DNA of 64,000 nucleotides from Didymodactylos carnosus (lineage: Eukaryota > Rotifera > Eurotatoria > Philodinida > Philodinidae), in contig CAJNOQ010000116.1 of the NCBI GenBank assembly GCA_905250885.1, positions 1 through 64,000 of the forward strand, given 5' to 3'. This document shows, piece by piece, positions 47,800 through 59,772 of this stretch. Both the position numbers and the translations under genes were made by a program. The notes below the pieces were generated by a model, which was given only the letters and a program-made list of their open reading frames with translations, was not told the DNA's origin and made no database searches. Position 1 is the first letter of the stretch, and each line of letters begins with the position of its first letter.

Positions 47800-50700
47800 T
47801 ATTTTTTGTTTCTAGATTCTTCTTTCAGAGTTTCAGGATTTTCAATGTCAAAAATCCAGATTTTATATTATTTACATTATTTTACTGAGATATTGTTTCG
47901 AGTATCTGTGGTAAAAGTTTTATTTCGACATATCAATCTCATCAAGAAACTTGAAAACCTTGTTCGATCGAAACCAGCAGCAGATTGGTGCTCTTCATAG
48001 ACGATTACTTTGTACGCAAACAAATTTTGGATTTAGATGATTTGAAAAGGTTTGCATCATTGTTTTTCTCAATCATTTTTTAAAAAGTTCATCGAGGAAT
48101 TGAAAGGCTAAGAGGATAATGAAATATTTTAGAAGTATGTCGGTGTGCCTTCAAATCTTTGCGCAGCATGGTAAGTCCCTCTAGTTGTTTAAAAATCGTG
48201 CTATCGACAAAGGACATCTCTGAGCGACAGTTTATAAGAGAGTGTAAATCTTTGATTATGATGCTGTCGAAAGTCAAATATAGTTGTAGATGTACGACAA
48301 GTAAATAAAGTGTTATAGAAAAAGAAGATTGATTATTATTCTTCGTTTTATTTAATCTCTTAAAATCTGATATTGTAAAGGAACAATTTCTCGTTTCAAC
48401 ATAATAATAGACACACAAGGGAAACAAATGGGAGAAATAAAAAATGTTCGTTATTATTTTTTTTGAAATGTAATATGTTGAGAAACTATTTTATTGAATA
48501 AAAAACATTGATTACAGCTTCTGTGTTACATTATAGCTAAATTATACGATTCAAAATCTTCTAACACATCAAAATCAATGATAAGATCTTAATAATTAAG
48601 AAGTCTAAGAATTTTCTGTAAATCATATCTCTATCAGTGATACCATACTTGTTTATTCTCTGTCGTTGTCTTCAACAGAAATCGGTTTGTATTGGACTAG
48701 AGTTATTTTATTAACCGTTTAATGACTTTAGTTTTGTATAACATAAACAAAACTAAACCGTTTAATGTTCATGGATATGGTGATTCGTACGATTATGTAC
48801 TTTTACATAAAACTCATCCGTTTAAGTCTGAAAATGGACAAAAGTGAGAGTGTACAACGCATTTTGACGAAAATGATTATTAAATTTTATTTTATTGCTA
48901 GACAGAGACGCCATCAAATATTATTTTCTCAATGTTATGAGAATATTAACAATTATTCAATGTTGAATCCAAATGAGATGGTCCTTCTAATTTATGCTAT
49001 TTCCGTCCGCAATTGAACGAAGTATCATATTGTTAATTATGATATATTTTGTTTTGAAAATAAGCAGTTTAAATTGGCTATTCGAATTCAAGTTTAATGT
49101 TTTTTTGTTTCCGTTTCTATTTTTTTTTTTTTTTTTGCATAAGGTTCGTTCATTTTAGATTGTATAAACATAAGTTTTGACTCTTCATAAAATCAAAGCA
49201 AAGATGTTCTTTTATATTGTTGATGTTGATGTGTGTGACATTCACACTATTAAATATTGTTTGATGCCAACAAAAGAAAACTCATAACGTTTCAAGTGTG
49301 AAGTGTGGACGATCATTAAAAAAGAAAATAAGAAGAAAACATTTTTAGAAACAACAGTATAAATAGAAAGTTAAAATTCAAATGTTTTTCAATATTAATT
49401 TGATATGCGTACATTTTACTTTTTTTGGGTTATAAATAAAGTAAGCCAATTTATTTATGTTGTTTATCTTTGTAGAAACAAAACAAAAATCCCATCACAT
49501 ATCACTTTATTATTGTCATTGCTAATGTTGTGTTATATTAAAATTTGATTATGTAATATGAATATCGAATAAGTTTCGTGAGTATATGTATATATTGAAA
49601 GGAAACGATATTCAATAGATATATATATATATAAAGTTGCTGAAGGAAATTGAACTACAATAATTATTACCTTGAGAAAACATTCATAAAGGAGAAATAA
49701 CAACATCAATAATCCAAATATACACAAAATAATCATAAACGCAGACTTATGCTAATGATGAACTTCTTTTCTTTTTTTTTATAGAAAAAATTTTACAAGA
49801 GAAAAAAAGATGAGATCTAAAATAATACCATACATCGCCTATATTAAATTTATTATTGAAAAATAGACACAATGATCGTTTAAATAAACTTAATCGATTG
49901 TAAAAAAACAAAAAAAACAAAATACTAAATCAAATATAAGTCTCTCTTGAACTAATTGAATGAACAAACTGAACGCAAATCAAGTGGCACAATCTGTTGT
50001 TTCTTGACATTTTTGTGCGCACGGTAAGAAATTAATTAGTTGACACTAATTTCTATATAAATAAATTTTGTTTTACTATTACTATTATTGTTTAAAATCG
50101 TAACTGTAACCACATATACACAAAATATGTTTAATGACATTCACACTTATCGTTAAAACACATTATAATAGAGCTAATGACAAGAAAACGTCCCATCATC
50201 TGCATATAGACTATATACTATGACTGACCATATCCACCTGTCTTTGACAACAGAAAGAAAAGATTTTTTTTTTTTAGTAATATAACTGGAATAATGATAG
50301 GTTTATGCAGAACATCTGCGTTTTTATTAATAATGGCTGCTGATGATAACACTTAATTCTGTAGTGCAGAAAGGTCTCTAATTTATGTTTATAAAAATTG
50401 AATCATCTAAGATCGATGAGAGATCTCGAATGCGTTCAAAATTGATTAATCAAAACGGTGAAATGATTGTGATTTGTATGAGAATAGTGGTCAGTTGTGT
50501 ACAGTACTCCGAGTTCTGTTCTTGACTGGATTTTTTCACAACCAAAAACGATTGCACCTACTATTAAACATTCTGAAGATTTGTCACACGACACTCTTGA
50601 CTTACACTATAATATAATATCTTTATGAAAGTGTTTAATGTCAATTTTCAAATTCACATCTTCAATCTTTCTCTATTTTAATTCACTAAAAAATCAAACA

Positions 50701-50827
50701 AATAAACAACGAAAACACTGTTTTATTAAAACATGTGTAAACACAATAAGCGGAAAAAAAGAATATATACAAAATGTGATAAATGATTTTATTATCACTT
50801 GCGAGAGGGAATTATTAGTATGTAATT
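47800..50827. other. Convergent intergenic region, no gene
   Basis: Lies between the 3' ends of the TRIM-NHL gene (+) and the ETS gene (-). AT-rich, long T runs near 49122-49137, many AATAAA-like signals. A short frame at 48764-48848 (HGYGDSYDYVLLHKTHPF) looks protein-like but cannot be extended. No terminal repeats recognised. Confidence 0.35.
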
Positions 50828-53559
50828 TTAGTAAGGTAACGATGTTTGTGGTACATTAAATGTCGACGAATTTGATACAGGATTTGAAGCCCAATATGTT
50901 CCATGTAAATAGGGATTTGATGCACTAAAATTATAATCATAACTACTTGGAGTCCAATAATTTGAATATGGTGAAGCAAGAGCAACATTTGTGGCTCCCG
51001 CTGCTGACATTGTTGGACTTAAACCGGCAACAGCTGTCAATTTTTGATGAGCTGTATGATGAGCGGCATAGCCAAATGCATAATTTCGCATCAAAAAGTC
51101 TTGTTGATATTTATTATAGGCTGATTCTGGTACAGCTGGTTGATTCAACTGATGTAAACCGTTAAAATCAAATTTATATGCATAACGTTTACCATGTACT
51201 TTTGTCATAATGTTTTTATCGTAATAGTAACGTAGTGCACGTGAGAGTTTATCATAGTTCATATTTGGTTTTGATTTTCGTTCACCCCATCTTCTTGCTA
51301 CTTCATCCGGATCAATTAGTTTAAATTCACCATTTTGTCCTTCCCAAGAGATGATACTAGTATTTGTTGGTTCAGCTAATAATTCTAATAAAAATTGCCA
51401 TAATTGAATTTGTCCAGTGCCTAAAAGAATAGATAAAATAAAAGTTATTATTCGAAGAAGAGCAAATGCTATTAACTCATCTTACCAGCAGTACCTCCAA
51501 AACGATTTGAATGATGTGAAAACAGACTGGATGGGCCGGCAAGTGTTGAATATGTATCTAAATAGAAAAATAATTGTTTAAACAAAAGATAATAGTTATA
51601 AGATTTTGTGATTACCTCTTAGACCGCCATGTGGAGATTCTGCTTTAACCAGGGACCATTGCTGATGTTGTGATTCAAATTCACCTTTAATTCTAGCTGA
51701 TAATGATGCGGATGATGAGGAATAACCTAGAAATGAAAATTATTGTATATTATACATCATGTAGATTCATTAGATATGAGACAATTGCACTAATCACTAT
51801 CATTTTTTCTTTTTTTTGCTTCAATGTGATCAATCACACAACTATTTAAACAATTTTTTGATTAAATTTAACTTAATTTAACTCTATTGATCATATGATT
51901 ACTCTTGACTTTCGCTTTTTCTCAGAAAATGCGGCTCATTTAAATACATTTTTCTTCTCTCTGTCATCTTCTGCGTCGTTCGAAGAACAATTATCACATA
52001 CACACAGACAGACACACACATACACACACAATAGTAGAAATTATCATGCGCACAATAGACATAACTTCTTTAACTTGAAATAGCATCTTCAACCATCTGT
52101 TTTTACAAAATAAATATAAAAAAATGAGCATGCAATGACATATCGTTCGTTGACTCTTGTCTTATTCACAATTAACACAACTTTTCATAAAAGATAGATG
52201 ATGAGGAATTCTAGTAACTTAAATACAAAAATATTTCTCAATGTTACTAAAATAACGAATAGACATAGTACTTTGTTTAGAAGCCCAAACTGATCATGTT
52301 TTCTTTCTCTTTACTTTAAAAACACATATTTCGTCTCATACAAGAAAACAAGTTTCTTACATCTAGCTAAATGATAAAAATTCAATTTTTTCTCCGACTT
52401 AAACTAGCTTATAAGTTCGGGTGATGGTACTCAAAATTGTGTTACTCATCTAAGCAGATTATATATATGGAATTATATATACACACTCTTACACGTTGAT
52501 AGACAAATGAAACGGTATTATAGACAGGATCTAAGGAGTACATGAAGTAAGAAAGAAAAATAGATTAAGTGTGATTGTGTTGTTATTTTGAGATAATATT
52601 TACATAAACAATAGAATCTTACTTTGTGTATGGCCACTGACAGGAGTCCAAGCATTCTTTGGCGGTGGCTCTAAATCAGAAATAACAAAAATTTTTACAA
52701 GTGTCGATTTTACTTTTAGTTGAAAAAATAGATATTGTGAAAGTAAAAATAAAATCAAAGTAATGATGACACACTTAAGCCTAAGGGATAAATACACATT
52801 TTACATTCTAAAAAATGACTGTAGTCAACATGACGAGATAGAAAAACTTTTTCAATTGAAATTTCAAATACAACACTGTTTACATCTCAAGTTCAATGGA
52901 ATTTCTATATTTTCAAAGGTTTATACCAAATATTAGTAAATAAATCTCATACTCAAATAAACAGTAGAATTAAAACGTATCATCTTCTAATATGTACGAA
53001 AAAACCTATACATTCTTTTTAGTCTTTCGCTAACATCTTACAGTATTAGAAGGTATCGAATCTTGATCAATAATAATAATGATTCTACTTACATGTAGAA
53101 AAACTTACTTCTCTGTGAAATCAGAAATTTCTTATCTAACCTGTACAGACGAAAAATTCTTATAAAATGAAAAACGACTCTTTTTTTTCCTGTTTAAGAA
53201 GAAACTTTCTTAACAAAAGAAAACCCGTTCTACTCATACTAGTACACCATCGGATGTTTTCAAGTTGTATCAATTTTCACAACTATTTCCTGCTAGATAA
53301 AAAAAGAAAAAAACATATACAAACATTTTTTTTTTCATTTATTGTTTTTTTTTATGATATGATATAGACAATCATCTCGCGTGTGACTACATCAACTATA
53401 TAAGGATAACGGAAAATCGCTATTCCTGTATGATGTTTTTATTTATTAGTAATATCTCCGGTTTTTATACTGCTGCTGCTGTGTTATGTCATCATCATGT
53501 CGATTTTATATATTTTTTATGAAGGAAATAGTCTGTATGTGTCTCTTACCAGTAAGCAT
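50828..53559 (-). CDS. ETS transcription factor, ERG/FLI/FEV class, 277 aa
   Basis: Sequence-specific DNA-binding regulator (GGAA/T sites). Exons on the minus strand: 53559-53550, 52670-52623, 51726-51616, 51557-51486, 51420-50828. All junctions keep frame and the sum is a multiple of three. The ETS domain lies in the last exon: [75 protein letters not shown]. This is almost the ERG/FLI/FEV sequence, with both recognition-helix arginines (RALRYYY). The N-terminus is short and Ser/Pro-rich ([15 protein letters not shown]), with no Pointed domain, as in FEV. The C-terminus is Tyr/Ser/Asn-rich, ending SLPY. The 10-nt first exon (M-L-T-) is predicted only from splice sites and a pyrimidine tract two bases before the ATG. 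Further 5' exons, even a Pointed domain, could lie upstream. Confidence 0.85.
51421..53549 (-). other. Introns of the ETS gene
   Basis: Introns 53549-52671 (879 bp), 52622-51727 (896 bp), 51615-51558 (58 bp) and 51485-51421 (65 bp). The two long introns contain only AT-rich sequence and a CA-type microsatellite around 51997-52030. No inserted element was recognised. The coordinates given span intervening exons. Confidence 0.5.
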
Positions 53560-54591
53560 GTCTTGAACAAGAAGAAGAATATATAAATAGGAAACTAGAA
53601 TAGAGACGCCTTTAAAGTCCGGAATTCCTTAAAATCGGACTGTTACGGAAATGCAAGCCGATTAACGTTTTCCTTAACAGGATTGAATTTTTTTTTTTTC
53701 TTCTTTTATTTTCAGTTAGAAGTAGAAAAAGTTCCGTTTTGTATTTGGAAAACTATCGTATAGTAGAAATAAGAGAATAAGAGAAAATTATTTTCCGTTT
53801 CTTTTTTTTACATGAGAAGAGTGAGTGTTAGATAAAATTTGATTAAAGTTCTTCATTTTTACACTATGAGTTCACTTTGTGTACTCTCTTTTCCTTCCTC
53901 TTTCTCTCTGTGTATGCGTCCAATGAAAATATTTTATATTCACTTCCGCCAATCAATTTATTCTAGCGTATAAGAGAAAAAATGAACCTATGAATTCATT
54001 TTCCGTCCGTTTCATATATATGCGCGTACTCAATACTCACTAGTAGAGAAAGAAAAGAAGAAGAAAAAATAAAATTAGATATATGAACGGGTTAAAAATT
54101 TACCTAGATAGATAGATTCGATCTTTCTGAAGTTTTTTAATCATGTAATCAAAAAGTTGTTTTGTGCGAACTTATTCTATTAACAGTTGATGAAGTATTC
54201 GTTATAATAAAAATAATTATTTTTGTAGGAACTCTGAAAGAACTTCTAGTCTCTAAATTATTTCTAAAGAAGGTATGACATCAGAAATAGCATAATATCT
54301 TTTTACAATGTACTGCATTCAAAAAAGCAATACTGTCAAATTATTAGGCAAAAATTAGTACAACGCAAAGTTAAATTGATTAGAAACCAAATAGACTGTC
54401 AAAAAAGAGGTGCATTTTCGAAAAAAAAATGCATCTTAGACAAGTTAAAGGTGGCTTCATTTTTTATCAGTAAGATAAAATTTCCATGTAAAAGACGCAC
54501 TAGGATTTCCTACGAAGGCGACTGGATTCCAATTTTATGCACGCGTAGTATCTTTGTGAGACATCATGGATGGACATCAGGAATCGCGAAA

Positions 54592-54657
54592 GAGGAATAA
54601 GACTACTTTTAGCTTTTAGGCCTATAGGTCTAAAAGTTAAAAGTAGTCTTATTCCTC
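54592..54657. repeat. 66-bp palindrome without a loop
   Basis: Two 33-bp arms meet at the centre CCTATAGG. They match at 31 of 33 positions, running from GAGGAATAAGACTACTTTTA to its mirror ending TAGTCTTATTCCTC. Likely a cruciform-capable miniature element. Neighbouring open frames extend into it by chance. Confidence 0.7.
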
Positions 54658-57600
54658 TCCGCATTACTATATTGTAACAAAAGTTAATATGTTCCAAGTT
54701 GATACAAAAACAGTCATCTTGCACACTATTCATTATCATACAAGTATGAGCTACATTTAAAAAATGACTATATAGCTGCCACTTTTAAAACTCGTCTAAA
54801 CCAAGTGACATTATTTTCGTTGTTATTGTGCGTGACCGGTAACTTTTGTTCCTCTCTGCAACAGTAAGACAAAGATAAAAATTTTTATATATTGTTTCAT
54901 ATATAAGACGAATACTGAAAAAGTTTTTTGAATTTATCTCAGACACATTCTCATTTTCATTCAAGTTGACATCCTGTCTGTTGGAAGCTACTGAGTAACG
55001 GAAGCAACATTCTTTCCTTCTTTTTTTTTCAATCCCACTCTATTTTTTTTCTCTGCGAGAAACAACAAAGTTCAATAACATTGAAAGTTATTTCCTGAAA
55101 TATTTTTCTTCTTTTTTTTTAGTATTCTATATTGCATTCAAGTAAATGTCTGCAAACCAAAAAAGAAAAAAGGGAAAACAAAGAACTTTTATATATTTTT
55201 TTTTCTAATGCAAGTCAACATTTCCATACTGATTTTCTCTGCTTCAGTTTTTTTTATTTTCATCTTACTTCCGATTGAACATCGTGTTTATATCAATCAT
55301 TTTCTTCTTTTTTTTTTGTATGCGTTGTATGTAGATCGATTTTGAATGGAAAAATAGTAGCAGTAAGTGAGAAAAGAAGTAGAAAATAAAAATGAGCAAG
55401 TTTTTGCATATTATGGATTAATTATTGTTCAATATCTTTACGGAACATTGACGAGCCGTTAGCGGAGTCACTGCTCCTTGTGGAAAAAAATACTAAGGGC
55501 AATAAGCAGTTATTACATCTTTTTTGTTTTTTTATAGTATTTTATGATATCTATTTCGTATCTTGTTATTTATTTTGATGCCGAAGGTTTTTTTTTGGTC
55601 TTTATAACACCGGAAACATGAATTTATACACACACTCTCCCAGACATACGAAGAAATATTTAAATTTTCAGAACTTAGACTTAGTTTTATTTCGATTGGC
55701 ACTTACATATTAACATTTCTTCCTAATATTGACAAATCTTAATTAACATATACGTAGATGACGAAATATTGACCTGTTACAATTTACTGTAACCAAATAT
55801 ATATATGCAGATGTATATAATGACGACGTTCTGTTTTCGTCATATAATAAAGAGAGAAACACACCTTTTTCTTATTCTAATTTCATTAAATAAAGAGTTG
55901 ATCAATTTTGAGTTAACAATATTTGATATACAAAAGACTATTGAATTATTTACCTGAAACTTTCTGTACGTTCCAACATTATAGGCGAGTATCCTATTGG
56001 TGGACTGATTTAATACAAGATATTATTTTGGTCTAATTCATCCAAAACTGCATCGTTTTAGCATTCATTTGAACACTGTTATTTAATTTATATACGAAAT
56101 ATGTGAAAGTATCAGATTCAGTAAAGTTTTCGCACTAATTTAACTGATTATTCTCTATTTTTTTCATTTGGTTCAAAGATCCACTGGTTTTTGCTCGTCG
56201 TCTACAATTTTTGATCAATTAAAAAATCGACCAATAATTATTTTTTCTGTTCGAGAAGCTCAAAATTTTCCGATTACTCTCTCCACACGATCTTTTAAGA
56301 CATAATTTTGTTTTGTTCATCATAAAACACGATAATTATGATGATAATTAGATCGAGCATATATCGAATGATTTAATCTAAATATTGATTATATAATTGA
56401 CAATTGTCTTATCAATCATATTTATCGCAATATCATGTTAAAACTATGTTCGTGTTCTCTAACCATACATGTATATATTCAATACCTTTCGTCAATATTG
56501 ACTGCTAAAGATGCTCGCGTGTATACGCTAAACAAGACAACAATATCACATTTATTTTGCAGGTGATTTATTCTCTCTCTCTCTCCTTACATTAAGTCTA
56601 TTTGACAAACTTGATTTCATTAGAAAAATCTGCTATGATGTAACTGAACTATACTCTAACAGAATATTCTCGTCTTTGTTTAAAGCCTCATTAGTATGAT
56701 AAAAAAAAAATGAAAGAGAAAATAATTATCCACTCTTGTTTCTGTCTTTGATGTCAATATTTTTCACGGATTTGAAAAAGACAAAGAATGGATCTATTCT
56801 TCTTTCTTTTTTTTACCTCTCTTTCTTTCCATGATTTTGTACCTGATTAGCCTCAAATCATTAAATTGTACTCTAAGAATAAGTGTAAATAATGACTATA
56901 AAATAAGATGAAGACATTGTTGCTCGCTTCATTTGTTCTATTCAACAACAATAAAAGAATGAGGACACGTGCGATGATACACACACACACACAGCAACAT
57001 TATTAAAGTTGAGAATCAACACGTCAAATAATTTTAATAAAAAAGTAAATTTCTTAACTGAACTAAATCATTTCACTATATTGCATATGTAACAATCATC
57101 GATATAGATGATCAAGACAATTTAAGAATGATAGAAGAAAAAGCAGTCTGATCTTTCCGATTTTTCAAATTTGAAAGATGAAATGTTTCTAATTACTAGT
57201 TGAGAAAAGTTCAAAATTTGGACAAGTGTTTCTCAAATTAAAGTGGTATGATAAGTTTTTATTTTTAGGATAAAGAATGCTCATTTTAGAGTGTTCAAGT
57301 TTTCGTGGTTAATGTTGATTCCAAAGTAATTGAAGATAATTTCAAAGATGTCTCCTTCTTCGATTGTAACTAATTGTTATTTTTTTTGATATTTAAGGAA
57401 ACGTATGTTATCATGCGAAGTTATTATACTGTTCTATTCATTTGACCATAGTTAAATTAGCCTATAAGCTGTCTATCAATATTTAACTATGAACAATTGC
57501 ATTTGAATAGAGAGAAAAAAAAATAATAGTGATTAATCATGATGATGATTAATAGAGAGAATAAATGAATTAAATTTCGATGTAAAGTTATGCAAAAGCA

Positions 57601-57850
57601 ATCTGTTATATTGTAGCAACATTTATGTGTTTAATCCATACAAAGGAATTATATTTTCCATTATACAATAGTGACGTGATGTATTTGTTATAATGTAAAA
57701 GTTCATATGTTATGACAAGGATATAACAGTTCTAGAATTTACTGAATTGGACAGACTAGAATTCTTTAAGTACTATAATTCAAATATCTTCCTCTTATTT
57801 AATAATGTTGTTTAAACTGGTAATATGTATTAATTAATTCAAATTATCTA

Positions 57851-58005
57851 GTCTTCATAAATCCAGTTTCATAACTCACACATTTATGAAACTTGTAAAA
57901 ATGTTTCATTTTTACTTAACTTCTGTGTTAAAAAGTTCAACGTCCAAGTTTCCTAAATTTTGTGAAACTTGTTTTCAAGTTTCATAAATGTGTGATTTAT
58001 GAAGA
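57851..58005. repeat. Fold-back element, arms about 45 bp
   Basis: The outer words 'gtcttcataaat' and 'atttatgaagac' face each other. Inside them 'cacacatttatgaaacttg' faces 'caagtttcataaatgtgtg'. The central loop repeats AAACTTG/CAAGTTTC. No target duplication identified. Confidence 0.6.
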
Positions 58006-58943
58006 CAGGGTATCCCATTAATTCATGCAACAATGAGCAACCGGTGTGAAATTCTCCCTAGTATTGTTAATAATTTGTCTGTGAATGGAATTTCATCTCT
58101 TTTGCGAATTCAATTTGAAAACAGATATCTGCGCTTATGCTCATGTTCATGAGTATCTATGAGTATGGACGCAGTTATCTACTTGGATCTCTCCTAGTTC
58201 ATGATTTTTCTTTTCCTAAATCAATACTATCATTAGATTTTTTTCCACACAATCGAAACAAGGAATCTTTCTTTTCTTCTCTTCTTTTTGTTAATATTTG
58301 TCAATTTGTCTCATAAAATATGGCGGAACAAAAGGTTAAAACATATTTTCTATCGATTTGATTAACACATACTATCGATGTGTATGTATGCACCGTAAAT
58401 TGATCTTTATGAGATATTGAAAGCACGTGTGTTTACGGTAAGTTTTGAACTCTACCGCTTCATAAGAGCAGATGTGTACGTTGTATGTATGCGGATCAGA
58501 AAAGAGGAAATCGAATAAAAAAATTTCTTTTTACATATAGTGCGACACATAATGTTTGAAAACATGATAAGTCAATGATCGAGAAGTTATGGATTATGTT
58601 GACGAACAAGAATACTATCACATTTACATCACTCACCCTCTTATTCTAATTGATAAAACAATAAATACCTTCCTTTCTCTTTTCTATTGGCAGAATTTTA
58701 TCTTGTTTCATATTTTTAAGCATACTAGAAAAAGATAAAATTGTAATGCTTAAGAAAAAATGAAACACACATCTGCTTATAAAATAAAATCAAAATTCTC
58801 TTCAACTAGCTTGATTAACTCAGTGATATCTTGGTCATTAAATAAACTACAACACAGATAGGGAAGAAAGACATAAATTTGCTCATTTTTATCAAATCAT
58901 GATGTATTTTGGAGAGAGTGAACGTAGTGACTATGCAGATTAG

Positions 58944-59764
58944 GGTTTAGCCTCGATTCGTCCCTAATTGATTTCTCAATTCGTCCCTCATGAATTTTTA
59001 TTCTCAATTCGTTCCTTAAAATTTTTTTCTTGATTTGTCCCTTCTCGATTAGTCTCTCAAATGCACGCATAGGCTAAATTATTCGGCCTTTAAATTTATT
59101 TAATAAACTTTGTAAAAAAGAACAACACTAATAATTAACAATATGTAAACAGCTATAATATCACCATGTCCACAAGACAAACCAGTTCGAATTGTTTTAA
59201 CAGCTCTACCGCATTTAATAGCTATCAGTATTCGTTATTGTGGTGTACTCCTGATTCGTCGACATATGGATTTTTTTCCTGGCTCGTCGACAACATTTTG
59301 GGCAGGAAGATCAAAGATGTATGTGAACTATAAAGTGTCGATGAATCAGAAAAATTAATTAACGTGTCATCACAGTGAATAGAGTGATATTGGAATTTGT
59401 ACAATTTCTATCACGACAACGCCATTCATTCCGAGTTTTATACTCTCGCTTTTTAGTATATTTATAATTTAAAACTGGCCTACCACGGTCAGTGAGAGTG
59501 AAATGTAACATGTTTGCAGAATTTGTGTATACTCCTACTGAATATCCGTAAGTTTATATAGGTTAGTGAGCTTCTTTTTTTAAGCATCTTAAACGACTCT
59601 AAATTGTAGTTGTTTATATATTGTTAATTATTAGTGTTGTTCTTTTTTACAAAATTTATTAAATAAATTTAAAAGTCGAAGAATTTAGCCTTTGCATGCA
59701 TTTGAGGGACGAAATGAGAAGGGACGAATTGAGAAATCAATTAGGGTTGAATCGAGAGGACACC
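58944..59764. mobile_element. Long-TIR DNA element with perfect 8-bp duplication
   Basis: The octamer CAGATTAG is repeated exactly at 58936-58943 and 59765-59772. Terminal arms of about 150-200 bp are inverted: 'cctaattgatttctcaattc' with 'gtccct' on the left faces 'agggacgaattgagaaatca' with 'attagg' on the right, and 'gttcttttttacaaaattta' faces 'taaactttgtaaaaaagaac'. The left arm carries an extra set of AATTCGTCCCT units. The interior of about 430 bp has no transposase frame. An 8-bp duplication fits hAT- or P-like transposases, but the GGT ends are not the usual hAT CAG. Confidence 0.78.
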
Positions 59765-59772
59765 CAGATTAG

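Larger units (their letters stand above)
53560..58935. other. Upstream gene-free region of the ETS gene
   Basis: More than 5 kb with no coding frame of interest, very AT-rich with pyrimidine tracts, an AC microsatellite at about 56978-56992 and two palindromes (54592-54657 and 57851-58005). As the flank 5' of a developmental regulator it may hold enhancers or unrecognised 5' exons. Confidence 0.35.

Noticed and set aside
48764-48848. Protein-like short frame HGYGDSYDYVLLHKTHPF
   Set aside because: Only about 28 codons, ends in a stop, and no convincing splice sites or continuing exons were found. Family unknown.
56978-56992. CRISPR, telomere or satellite arrays
   Set aside because: Only short microsatellites (AC, TA, T runs) were found. 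No spaced direct repeats and no telomere-type tandem repeat was seen anywhere in the window.
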